From: JALEFZ01 sp038527485
GTDB lineage: Bacteria > Bacteroidota > Bacteroidia > J057
DNA length: 64,000 bases
Assembly: GCA_038527485.1 (NCBI GenBank)
Contig: JBCBFT010000014.1
Span: 28,827 to 92,826 of the forward strand
Direction of reading: 5' to 3'
A program made the position numbers and the translations under genes. Below, piece after piece: positions 36,557-44,546 of this stretch. Under the pieces are notes generated by a model. That model was not told the origin of the DNA. It searched no databases and worked only from the letters and a program-made list of their open reading frames with translations. Numbering within the stretch: the first letter of the stretch is position 1; each line of letters begins with the position of its first letter.

Positions 36557-37737
36557 GCACATATCAATTAATTGGATTGGCATTTGCCGCCGCGGGGGTT
36601 TTAACGCTCGGCGTATTCTTCTGGGAACGCCAGAAACAAAACTCATTGAAACTACAAAATCTACCGTTGACCAATATGCTGACTTGGATCACGCGCATCA
36701 TGGTCGGCGTCCTTTTTATATACTCAGGCTTTGTCAAAGCCAACGATTACATCGGTTTTGGGTACAAGCTGGAGGAGTATTTCATGGTATTTGGGGAACA
36801 TTTTTCCTTCATGAAAGGCTTTTGGGACTTTTGGGTCCCCTTAGCAGAGCCCCTCGCATGGTTTATCAGTGTGTTTGAGATTGCCTTAGCCTTTGCCATC
36901 ATTGTAGGCTGGCGCATGAACCTGACCATGTGGTTGACCTTGCTCATGATGGTTTTCTTTACCGTCCTTACTGCCTACTCTCATGTTACAGGTGCTGTGA
37001 CAGACTGTGGATGTTTTGGAGATGCCTTGAAACTGACGCCCTTTGAATCCTTTATGAAGGATGTGATTTTGATGATCACGATCACCCCATTGTTTTTGGT
37101 GCGCAAATCCATCCGTCCTGTACCCAATAATATGTTGGCAAGCTTGATTGTCGCTATTTCCTTCCTGGGTTCGGGAGTCTATTCCTACTACTGTCATGAG
37201 CATCTACCTGTCATCGACTACCGTCCATACAAAGCAGGAGTAGATCTGAACATCTGTACGACAGAAGAAGGTCCTGACGGTATACCGAAGTGCAAGGACT
37301 GGTTCCCCTACTTCCCCCAAGAATTGGACTATATCAAGGTAGACTCTGTGATGAATGGAGATACGCTGACCTTAGATTCAACCAAAGTATTTAAGCCAGA
37401 GCCTGTTCTGTTTGAAGGAAAAACATTGATGATCATCTTCTATGATGCGTTGAAGGCAGATGGTGGAGCCCTTGACCAAAGTGTCGCACTCGTCCAAACG
37501 ATGAGAGGCTCGGATATACAAATCGTAGGGGCGACTGCTACAGGTCCATCTGAGATGAAAACTGTCGTCGAAAAATATGGGATCAACTATCGCATGGGCT
37601 ACCTCGATCAGACGGTGTTAAAAACCGTGATTCGTTCCCATCCTGGATATATGCTCCTCAATGATGGCGTCGTCATCAAAAAATGGCACGCCAACGATAT
37701 TCCCGACCGAGCAGAGTTGGAAAGCTTGTTGCCGTAA
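36553..37737 (+). CDS. DoxX/MauE-like redox membrane protein (BT_3928 family)
   Basis: A 394-residue inner-membrane protein. After one N-terminal helix comes a DoxX-like four-helix bundle (about residues 45-185) with the motif TDCGCFGD, a CxC pair like those in MauE and vitamin K epoxide reductase-like proteins. Another helix (about 195-215) precedes a large domain outside the membrane (about 220-394) of thioredoxin-like character. The protein belongs to the group called BT_3928. A role in disulfide or quinone-linked redox chemistry is likely but unproven. It overlaps the DUF1599 gene by 4 nt. Confidence 0.82.
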   Translation: MSTYQLIGLAFAAAGVLTLGVFFWERQKQNSLKLQNLPLTNMLTWITRIMVGVLFIYSGFVKANDYIGFGYKLEEYFMVFGEHFSFMKGFWDFWVPLAEPLAWFISVFEIALAFAIIVGWRMNLTMWLTLLMMVFFTVLTAYSHVTGAVTDCGCFGDALKLTPFESFMKDVILMITITPLFLVRKSIRPVPNNMLASLIVAISFLGSGVYSYYCHEHLPVIDYRPYKAGVDLNICTTEEGPDGIPKCKDWFPYFPQELDYIKVDSVMNGDTLTLDSTKVFKPEPVLFEGKTLMIIFYDALKADGGALDQSVALVQTMRGSDIQIVGATATGPSEMKTVVEKYGINYRMGYLDQTVLKTVIRSHPGYMLLNDGVVIKKWHANDIPDRAELESLLP

Positions 37738-37767
37738 GAGAAATATCAATATATCTTGAAAATACAC

Positions 37768-37815
37768 ATGCCAGGAGGAGTCTAGAATAAGTTTATGGCT
37801 CCTTCTGGCATTTTC
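37768..37815. terminator. Bidirectional terminator between convergent genes
   Basis: ATGCCAGGAGGAG (37768-37780) pairs with CTCCTTCTGGCAT (37799-37811) with one mismatch, followed by TTTTCTA on the plus strand and an AT-rich run on the minus strand. Confidence 0.75.
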
Positions 37816-37819
37816 TACT

Positions 37820-38470
37820 CTACACCCGCATTGTCCCCTCTTCCGCATGAGAATCTAGTTGCTGCTGGAAGTACTGCACAAACTGCCCGACATGAAATCC
37901 ATCTACCAAAGCATGATGCACCTCCACAGATACAGGCATGAGCAGTTTCCCTTCAGAGGCTTGATACTTCCCAAATACAATGCGTGGAATAGAATCTTCT
38001 TGCCCCAGACGACGCGCATGCTGAAAACTCGTAAAGTGCAGCCAAGGCAAAACAGAATAGTAAATCAACTCATCTGAATCAAACCGTGGGTCTAGCTCCT
38101 GCGAAGCCTTCTGCGCCTCTATTCGCTTCAAACCATCGGCCTGAAAAACAGCCCAATCATCTACATATTTGAAATAAGCGAAAGAAAAGGACTGATCATC
38201 ATGCAAGACTGTAGACCCACAATCAATGGTTTCATAGTCCCATACCTCCTCTCCTTTTATCCTCAGTCTAAAGTTCTGAATCTGATTGGCCACCTTGATG
38301 GAGTCGAATAAGGTCAAGAGAAAAAAGGACTGGTTGAACTCCCGTGCATAATGATAGGCCTTGGTCACATCTACATTTACCGTGACATTGAAAAAGGGAA
38401 TGTCGTATGTCTTGAATAAATGATATACATCGCGACGATGCCAAGTGGAAATATCTAATTGCTGAGGCAT
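37820..38470 (-). CDS. Chloramphenicol acetyltransferase-like protein
   Basis: A 216-residue CAT-family acyltransferase. The start at 38470 (MPQQLDISTWHRRDVYHLFKTYDIPFFNVTVNVDVT) matches the family; a longer frame adds 20 unconserved residues. The catalytic block is VEVHHALVDGFHVGQF (HHxxxDG). Active CATs are trimers using acetyl-CoA. Many chromosomal Bacteroidota members of this family are not known to confer drug resistance, and nothing here (no mobile element, ordinary composition) suggests an acquired resistance gene. The natural acceptor is unknown. Confidence 0.82.
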   Translation of the reverse strand: MPQQLDISTWHRRDVYHLFKTYDIPFFNVTVNVDVTKAYHYAREFNQSFFLLTLFDSIKVANQIQNFRLRIKGEEVWDYETIDCGSTVLHDDQSFSFAYFKYVDDWAVFQADGLKRIEAQKASQELDPRFDSDELIYYSVLPWLHFTSFQHARRLGQEDSIPRIVFGKYQASEGKLLMPVSVEVHHALVDGFHVGQFVQYFQQQLDSHAEEGTMRV

Positions 38471-38599
38471 AAGTTTTGATCGTTTTCTGCATCCTAAGTT
38501 GGAGAAAAATCTACATTTATCTACATACAAACTGTCGGCTAGGCATGGGCAAATATTGGCAAAGCTTTCCGATTATTGCGCTAAAGAAAATAACTCCAT

Positions 38600-40051
38600 A
38601 TGCAGACTACTTCCACCTCTTCCATCGAGACTATATACAATGTCGATCAGTTTCGGACACAGGGTCATGAGCTGATAGATATGTTGAGCGATTACCTTTC
38701 GAAAATGTTGAAAGGCGATGAGGTCCCTGTCCTTCCCAGCCTTTCCCCTGATACACTTTATATACACTGGAATCAAAAGCTGAAGGAACAGCAAGCATTT
38801 AATTTCCCTGCATTGATACAAGATGTACTCGACCAGTCCCTCCACTTACATCATCCCCGCAATGCAGGTCACCAAGTCTCCTCCCCTGCCCCACTGTCTG
38901 TACTCGCCTCCCTGGTCAGCGACCTTCTCAACAATGGCATGGCCGTCTACGAAACAGGACCTGCGTCCTCCGTCATGGATCGAATCGTGATCGAAGAGGT
39001 CAACAAAGTGATAGGATACGGACCTGAGTCTGACGGAATCATCACCTCGGGAGGGACCCTTTCTAATCTGACTGCCCTCCTGGCGGCGCGCGCCATCCAA
39101 GCACCCGATGAAGTCTGGACACTCGGGACACAGAAAAAATATGCGCTGATGGTCTCGGAAGAAGCACACTACTGTGTAGACAGAGCTGCTCGGGTCATGG
39201 GCTGGGGAGACGAAGGCATCATCAAGGTCCCTACAGATGATCAGTTCAGGATGCAAGTAGCTCAACTCCCTCGCCTGCTTTCAGAAGCAAGGGACAAAGG
39301 AATCGAAGTACTTGCTGTAGTGGGCTCTGCATGCACAACTTCTACAGGAACTTACGATCCATTGAATGCCATTGCAGATTTTTGCGAGAAGGAAAATATA
39401 TGGTTCCATGTAGATGGGGCGCATGGAGGTGCTGCCGCATTTTCTCCTACGCATACCTCAAAAGTCAAAGGGATTCATCGTGCGGATTCTATCACGCTAG
39501 ATTTTCACAAGATGATGATGGTCCCTGCCTTGACGACGGGCCTCCTCTTCAAAAACAGCCATGACAGCTACCGTACGTTCTCGCAGAAGGCACAATACCT
39601 TTGGGCGGAGGCAGAGGAACGCGAATGGTACAATATGGCCAAGCGCACCTTCGAGTGTACGAAGCGTATGGTCAGTCTACCTGTCTACACGATGATGAAG
39701 GCGTATGGAATGGAGATTTTCGGAGAATATGTGGATACTTGCTATGCACTTGCCCAGACCTTTGCAGCGATGATACAGGCAGAGCTTCAACTTGAACTGG
39801 CGGTCGAGCCTCAAGCCAACATTGTCTGCTTCCGATTTGTATCCGCAGGACTGTCTCCCGATCAGCTAGACGCCCTCAATAGAGAAATACGAGCTCAAAT
39901 TGTCGAAAGTGGGATTTTCTACATCGTGCAGACCCAACTGAGAGGTAGGCATTATTTACGAACAACCTTCATGCAAGCGTACACGCAGGAGGAAGACTTG
40001 CAACAACTCATTGCACTTGTCTGTGAAACAGGTAAGAAGCTAACTACATAA
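38600..40051 (+). CDS. PLP-dependent group II amino-acid decarboxylase
   Basis: A 483-residue fold-type I PLP enzyme. The catalytic Lys is in SITLDFHKMMMVPALTTG. The PLP-binding Asp is in WFHVDGAHGGAA and the phosphate-binding region is in ITSGGTLSNLTALLAAR. The N-terminus (VDQFRTQGHELIDMLSDYLSKM) has the usual group II helix. It may decarboxylate 2,4-diaminobutyrate, glutamate or an aromatic amino acid; the active-site HK rather than PHK(W) makes it different from the second decarboxylase at 45855-47282. It ends at a strong terminator. No transporter or polyamine gene adjoins it. Confidence 0.85.
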   Translation: MQTTSTSSIETIYNVDQFRTQGHELIDMLSDYLSKMLKGDEVPVLPSLSPDTLYIHWNQKLKEQQAFNFPALIQDVLDQSLHLHHPRNAGHQVSSPAPLSVLASLVSDLLNNGMAVYETGPASSVMDRIVIEEVNKVIGYGPESDGIITSGGTLSNLTALLAARAIQAPDEVWTLGTQKKYALMVSEEAHYCVDRAARVMGWGDEGIIKVPTDDQFRMQVAQLPRLLSEARDKGIEVLAVVGSACTTSTGTYDPLNAIADFCEKENIWFHVDGAHGGAAAFSPTHTSKVKGIHRADSITLDFHKMMMVPALTTGLLFKNSHDSYRTFSQKAQYLWAEAEEREWYNMAKRTFECTKRMVSLPVYTMMKAYGMEIFGEYVDTCYALAQTFAAMIQAELQLELAVEPQANIVCFRFVSAGLSPDQLDALNREIRAQIVESGIFYIVQTQLRGRHYLRTTFMQAYTQEEDLQQLIALVCETGKKLTT

Positions 40052-40059
40052 AAACAGTT

Positions 40060-40094
40060 GGGATGGAGTCCCTTAGGCAAACTCCATCCCTTTT
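40060..40094 (+). terminator. Terminator of the first PLP decarboxylase
   Basis: GGGATGGAGT (40060-40069) pairs perfectly with ACTCCATCCC (40081-40090), followed by TTTTG. Confidence 0.8.
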
Positions 40095-40245
40095 GATAAC
40101 TGATATGTCTGCGAGAAGCTGCGCTTCCCTATCTTTTTAATCTGTGGCGAAATTAAGTAGACTATTAGAAGTGAGAGGCAATCCCAAAAGGGATTTCGCT
40201 ACGCTCAAGATATGAGACTGCAAGAGCATTTACAGTTGTGCACGA

Positions 40246-40698
40246 TCACGCACTGGCGTAGCCACCACCTGCAATATAACCTTCTAAATCTCGGATGAGC
40301 AGGTCCTTTTCTTGTAGTAAGACACGAATGACATCTCGAATGGTGACCATTCCCACGATTTTCCCTCCCTCTACGATGGGGAGGTGACGGATATGATTCT
40401 CAGACATGATGCGCATGCAGTCTTCGATCTTATAGTCTAGTGAACCTGTGATGACTTTACGCACCATGATTTCATGGATGGGGGTAGTAGCAGCTGTGCG
40501 TCCTTTCAATTCTACCTTACGGGTGTAATCACGTTCGGAAAAGAATCCTACCAATCGTCCATCCTCAATCACGGGGAGGGCACCAATGTTGTATTCTGAC
40601 ATGATTTCCAAGGCATCCCAAGCTGTATGCTGAGGCGACAGGACATGAACCTTGTGGGAGGCAGGACGAGAGCGGAGGAAGTGTCTTACGGTACTCAT
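40246..40698 (-). CDS. CBS-domain pair protein
   Basis: 150 residues forming two CBS motifs (about 10-65 and 75-130). These probably bind an adenosine nucleotide (AMP, ATP or SAM) as a regulatory module. Phrases such as NIGALPVIEDGRLVGFFSERDYTRKV and HIRHLPIVEGGKIVGMVTIRDVIRVLL are typical. The ATG at 40698 is preferred over one eight codons earlier because MSTVRHFL begins the conserved part. There is no enzymatic domain; it may act in trans on another protein. Cytosolic. No partner gene is adjacent. Confidence 0.88.
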   Translation of the reverse strand: MSTVRHFLRSRPASHKVHVLSPQHTAWDALEIMSEYNIGALPVIEDGRLVGFFSERDYTRKVELKGRTAATTPIHEIMVRKVITGSLDYKIEDCMRIMSENHIRHLPIVEGGKIVGMVTIRDVIRVLLQEKDLLIRDLEGYIAGGGYASA

Positions 40699-41157
40699 AG
40701 GTATTCGGTTTAATGTGTACAAAATCCATTACCTGCATGGAGAGATGCAGGTTTGATGAGCAAAAGATGGTTGGGTGATGAACAGGTGAGTAAAAGCTTC
40801 CTAAGCAGGAAAAAGTCTTAGGTGTATCCAAATACAAACTTTAATCAAAATCTAGATTCTGTTGATATTTAGTGATATAAATAACCGAAGCAAATACATG
40901 TCAATAAGATATGGCGAGTAGAAGCTGAAAGGATATTTATATGAAAAAATCTTGATCTCCTACATTTAACATACGAAAATCTTGATGTAATTCAAAATAG
41001 GCTACTACTTCCTTGTACGTCTTTCACTGTATCCTTTTCTGACTTGACCCACTCCCCATTCCTACAAAAAAGAGCTTTCGTTTATACTCCTCTTCATTTT
41101 TACTTCCTCCCTTTTCTTTTCGAGTGCATTTAGTAGATTCGGAAAAAATCTATCCCT
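40699..41157. other. Gene-free region between CBS and DinB genes
   Basis: AT-rich sequence between two divergent genes, with no ORF that looks coding and no long palindrome. It must hold both promoters, but I see no exact TTG-N19-TAnnTTTG match. Confidence 0.35.
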
Positions 41158-41619
41158 ATGTCTTATCATTTGGAAGTCCTCCAACACACACGTCAGAATA
41201 CCCTCAAAGTTGTAGCTGGGCTCAGCCTGGCGCAGTTGACCACGATTCCCAACGGTTTTTCCAACCATCTGGCTTGGAACCTTGGCCACGTCATTGTGAC
41301 GCTACACCGACTCTGCTACTTACGAGCAGGCCTCCCCTCCTCTCTTTCGGATGAGATGATGGATGCCTACAAAAAGGGAAGCTTTGCCTCACAGGATACT
41401 ACAGAAGAAGAGATTACCGAACTGAAAAAGCTGGCCCTCGAAACGATTGATGACTTGAAAGCAGATCTGAAAGTTGGGAAGTTCCAGCAATATGAGGCAT
41501 ACCAGACCAGCTATGGCGTACATTTGGGGTCGATAGAAGAGGCACTGACGTTTAACAACGTCCATGAAGCTATGCACCTTGGCTACATGAAAGCCCTTCG
41601 TCAGCAAGTAGATGTCTAG
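41158..41619 (+). CDS. DinB-family protein
   Basis: A 153-residue four-helix bundle of the DinB/YfiT superfamily. It has a possible metal-binding histidine set: His in NHLAWNLGHVIVTLHRL and the pair in NNVHEAMHLGYMKALRQQ (HxxxH). Family members include thiol-dependent transferases (bacillithiol or mycothiol S-transferases) and proteins of unknown role. The ATG at 41158 has no competing start. An amidohydrolase remnant follows 95 nt downstream. Exact reaction unknown. Confidence 0.82.
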   Translation: MSYHLEVLQHTRQNTLKVVAGLSLAQLTTIPNGFSNHLAWNLGHVIVTLHRLCYLRAGLPSSLSDEMMDAYKKGSFASQDTTEEEITELKKLALETIDDLKADLKVGKFQQYEAYQTSYGVHLGSIEEALTFNNVHEAMHLGYMKALRQQVDV

Positions 41620-41713
41620 CGGGTCCTTCCCAGGGAATTCGAAATATCTTATGCTTCATTTGTACAACTCTCAGGCATTTCCCAAGTTTATGAATTGCTG
41701 AATAGTATGCTCT

Positions 41714-41905
41714 TTGGAAAGATCAGGTAGAGACTGTAGCATCAGGCAAAATGTGACCTTCTTCGTCTCTGAAGGGGACGCACTGGATATGCGTACCCAG
41801 CAAGTCGTTCGTGCCTTTATCGACGGACGCGAACTCGACTTCAACGACAAGCATAAGATGCTCTATGAACGCTTTTCGAAGAAGTACGAGCAGGTGAAAA
41901 AGTGA
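41714..41905 (+). pseudogene. Remnant of an amidohydrolase C-terminus
   Basis: An open frame of 63 codons reads VTFFVSEGDALDMRTQQVVR, then AFIDGREL and KHKMLYERFSKKYEQ. This closely resembles the last 50 residues of Bacteroidota amidohydrolases (imidazolonepropionase-like), whose ends typically read ATLFVSxGDALDMRTN, then AFIxGR. Nothing of the preceding 400 or so residues is present. Just upstream, a +1-shifted frame reads VETVASGK, which could be the segment normally before the match, so a frameshift at about 41737 may exist. The rest of the gene was probably deleted. It is followed by a terminator hairpin that may have belonged to the intact gene. Confidence 0.6.
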
Positions 41906-41982
41906 TGGGGGAGTTAGAGAGGTGAACGTACAGAGGGTTCCGTTATCTGCAAGACGACATCGAAGAGATGATAATATAAAAG

Positions 41983-42012
41983 ACCCTGGGTAGCGATCTA
42001 ACTACGCAGGGT
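41983..42012 (+). terminator. Terminator after the amidohydrolase remnant
   Basis: ACCCTGGGTAG (41983-41993) pairs with CTACGCAGGGT (42002-42012) with one mismatch, followed by TATTGCTTTT. Confidence 0.6.
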
Positions 42013-42043
42013 TATTGCTTTTCATCCCCTGATTTACAAAAAG

Positions 42044-42070
42044 GAGGTTGACCCACCACAGATCAACCTC
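42044..42070 (-). terminator. Probable terminator of the MORN gene
   Basis: GAGGTTGA (42044-42051) pairs with TCAACCTC (42063-42070). On the minus strand it is followed by CTTTTTGTAAATC. It is 230 nt beyond the MORN stop, so the untranslated tail would be long. Confidence 0.5.
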
Positions 42071-42301
42071 AACAAACCGGAAGGATAAAAAAATTCTTGC
42101 ATGCGGGAAGCAAAAAATACCCGCTAATTTTATATCAACTTATGATCTTTTTTCCCTAAGATCTCAGTAGTTTTTTTTCATTCCTCAAAAGAAAGTATAC
42201 CTGGAAGAAAATCAGATGTGTGTTTTTGTAAACCCTGTATTCTACCTAAAAATACCTTCTTATAACAACTTGCATTTCTAATATACGATTTTTTCCCAGA
42301 T

Positions 42302-43321
42302 CTAGTTATTCATTCCACGGCTATTTCCTTCTTGATAACGACCCTGAACAAACTGCCCTTCCTGCACTTCTCCTGATGGTTTGGTCAACCTCCCACGACC
42401 GTGAACCTTCCCAGAGTTGAATTCTCCCACATAAACTGATCCGTCAAAATAGGTATATCTTCCTTTGCCGTGGCGTTTGTCCATGTTCCATGCCCCTTCA
42501 TACTTACTTCCATCGCTGTAGACATAAGAACCTTGGCCGTGTTTCTTCCCATTCAACCACTGTCCTTCGTATACATCTCCGTTGTTGTGGACCAGTTTAC
42601 CCTGACCGTTGTATCTGCCGTTGCGGAAAGTACCTGTATAGCTAGAGCCACTGGGTGTAGTCAGCACACCTTCGCCATTCATTTTTCCATTGAGCCATGA
42701 GCCTTCGTACATCACACCTGAATCAAAGGTCATTTTTCCCTTTCCATTGCGACGGCCATTTCTCCAATCTCCCTCATAGACATCTCCACGTGAATAAATC
42801 ATGAGTCCAAAGCCATTGCGGGTATTGTTCTCATAAGACCCCTTGTACATGTCGCCATTGTCGTAGAAGTATTCGACCTCGCCCTTCATGCGTCCCATGG
42901 TCCATGTACCTGTAAAGGTTGTCCCATTGGCGTATGTCAGGGTGCCATCCCCACTTTGCATATCATTTTCCCACGCCCCCTTGTACACACTTCCGTCAGC
43001 ATATACGAGTTCGCCATAGCCATCTGCCTTCCCCTTCTTGAAAGCACCCGTATAGACATCGCCGTTGCGATACGTATACACCCCTTCTCCATTCATGGCG
43101 TCGTTTTTCCACTCGCCTTTGTATTCATCGCCATTGGCCATCGTATAAGTACCCACGCCATCGCGCATGGCCATACGCCATTCACCTTTATAGTAATCTC
43201 CGTTGGGATAGGAATAAGTTCCGAAGCCTGCTTCACAATCCCCTTTGATGCATTGGGCTTGAGCTGGAACGATCGAGAGGAAAAGAGAGAGTGTGAGTAT
43301 TGTCCAGTATATGCTTCTCAT
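42302..43321 (-). CDS. Exported MORN-repeat protein
   Basis: 339 residues. A signal peptide (about 1-22, ending AQAQ) is followed by about 13 MORN repeats of roughly 23 residues with the pattern YxGxWxxGxxxGxGxxxxxxGxx, for example YKGEWKNDAMNGEGVYTYRNGD and YEGQWLNGKKHGQGSYVYSDGS. MORN repeats make long beta-hairpin strips that bind membranes or partner proteins. The repeats occupy almost the whole chain, with no enzymatic domain. The predicted site is periplasm or cell surface. Standing alone, it gives no clue to a partner. The DNA repeats are diverged, so the array is old. Confidence 0.9.
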   Translation of the reverse strand: MRSIYWTILTLSLFLSIVPAQAQCIKGDCEAGFGTYSYPNGDYYKGEWRMAMRDGVGTYTMANGDEYKGEWKNDAMNGEGVYTYRNGDVYTGAFKKGKADGYGELVYADGSVYKGAWENDMQSGDGTLTYANGTTFTGTWTMGRMKGEVEYFYDNGDMYKGSYENNTRNGFGLMIYSRGDVYEGDWRNGRRNGKGKMTFDSGVMYEGSWLNGKMNGEGVLTTPSGSSYTGTFRNGRYNGQGKLVHNNGDVYEGQWLNGKKHGQGSYVYSDGSKYEGAWNMDKRHGKGRYTYFDGSVYVGEFNSGKVHGRGRLTKPSGEVQEGQFVQGRYQEGNSRGMNN

Positions 43322-43741
43322 AAGTAACTGCTAAAAGTTGTTACACAAATGTAACAGCCTTCCTGATTTCAAAGTTTTACGTAGATCCTATTTTCTTACA
43401 TGCAAAAGGACCCTTACGACATTGAAGAAAAATGTTCGAGCAATTAGAAGGTCTAGCGTTCGAACATCGGATTTACTTATACAAAGACCGAACCAAAACG
43501 ATTTAATTTTCAAACAATCAAGCCTTTGCATTTTTTTTGTTCTGGAATCCCTAAACTACATTTATTCGTAATAAAATACTTCATTCCGAATAGATCTTAA
43601 GTTGTAGGTTTTCTTTTGTCATAATTTAAGAAAAATCTTTCTCGCTCCACATGCTTGTTGATTCGAATCGTCGGAATAGATCAAATCTTTTTTTGGCATT
43701 TTTTGCCCTAACCTCCCTCGTACTCTTTCGTTAAAGGAAAG
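43322..43741. other. Gene-free region between MORN and TetR-like genes
   Basis: A strongly AT-rich stretch upstream of two divergent genes. Short open frames have no coding character. No exact promoter match, riboswitch or repeat was recognised. Confidence 0.35.
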
Positions 43742-44368
43742 ATGGAATTCCTTACCCAACTCAAAGCTGACTACACAGCCTATCTCCTATCACAGGGACA
43801 AAGACCTCCTTCCGTACAAGCCTTCATGGAGCAGGCAGGTAAAACCGAAGGTGATTTTTACGAAGTCATGGGCTCTTTTGAAGGGCTAGAACAGAGCATC
43901 TTCCTCGATTATTTCCAGCGAGCACTCGACACACTCAAACAGTCGAGTGAGTATCAGGGATACGATAGCGGCCAGCGATTTGCTGCGCTTTACTTCACCT
44001 GGTTAGAGATCCTGGGAGACAATCGCAGCATCGTCAACATTATCCAGAAACACGACAACGGCTGGCTGTGGCCCGAGTACCTCGAAGCAGTCAAGACGCC
44101 TTTTAATAACTTCATCAAAGAACTCCTCCAAGATGGCGTGGATGAAGATGAAATTGCGGATCGTTGGTTCTTCAATAATGTCTATCCCAACATCCTGTGG
44201 GAGCAAGCCAAAAATACCATCAACTACTGGCTCAATGACAACAGTCAAGGCTTTGAGCGAACAGATGCCCTGGTTGAAAAGCAAGTACGCTTTGTCTTTG
44301 ACTTGATCAGCCCTAACCTCATTGATTCTGGATGGGATCTCATTCGCTATGTGGTCCAAGGCAAATAG
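43742..44368 (+). CDS. TetR-like protein with degenerate DNA-binding domain
   Basis: 208 residues of all-helical sequence. The first 60 follow the TetR N-terminal layout (YLLSQGQRPPSVQAFMEQAG then KTEGDFYEVMGSFEGLEQSIF). The recognition helix, normally basic and reading like SxGTLYxYFxSKEEL, has acidic and aliphatic changes (TEGDFYEVMGSFEGL). The C-terminal part (about 70-205) matches the TetR C-terminal domain group found beside AarF/ABC1 kinase genes in Bacteroidota. It is followed by such a kinase, 178 nt downstream. DNA binding may be weak or lost, and the protein might instead act as a ligand-binding partner of the kinase. That last point is inference. Confidence 0.7.
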   Translation: MEFLTQLKADYTAYLLSQGQRPPSVQAFMEQAGKTEGDFYEVMGSFEGLEQSIFLDYFQRALDTLKQSSEYQGYDSGQRFAALYFTWLEILGDNRSIVNIIQKHDNGWLWPEYLEAVKTPFNNFIKELLQDGVDEDEIADRWFFNNVYPNILWEQAKNTINYWLNDNSQGFERTDALVEKQVRFVFDLISPNLIDSGWDLIRYVVQGK

Positions 44369-44546
44369 ATTACTTTTTTATTCTCCCTCTATGACCTAAG
44401 TCACATGCTTTCGATGAAAAACTTTTGAAAGAAATGTATAAACAAATTTTCAGGGGTGGGTTTTACATATGAGGAAGGATAAAATACTTTTCGGCCTCAT
44501 GCGTCTCACCTACTGAGCGCAAAATTATCTCATAGAATAAAGCTTC

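Larger units (their letters stand above)
41906..42301. other. Intergenic region with two terminators
   Basis: Holds the rightward terminator at 41983-42012 and the leftward one at 42044-42070, then about 230 AT-rich bases with no gene or recognisable element. Confidence 0.4.

Noticed and set aside
37820..38470. Acquired chloramphenicol resistance gene
   Set aside because: The HHxxxDG motif is real, but there is no mobile context and such chromosomal relatives are common in Bacteroidota; resistance is not supported.
42302..43321. CRISPR-like or tandem DNA repeat array
   Set aside because: The periodicity of about 69 nt comes from protein MORN repeats; the DNA units are diverged and there are no spacers.
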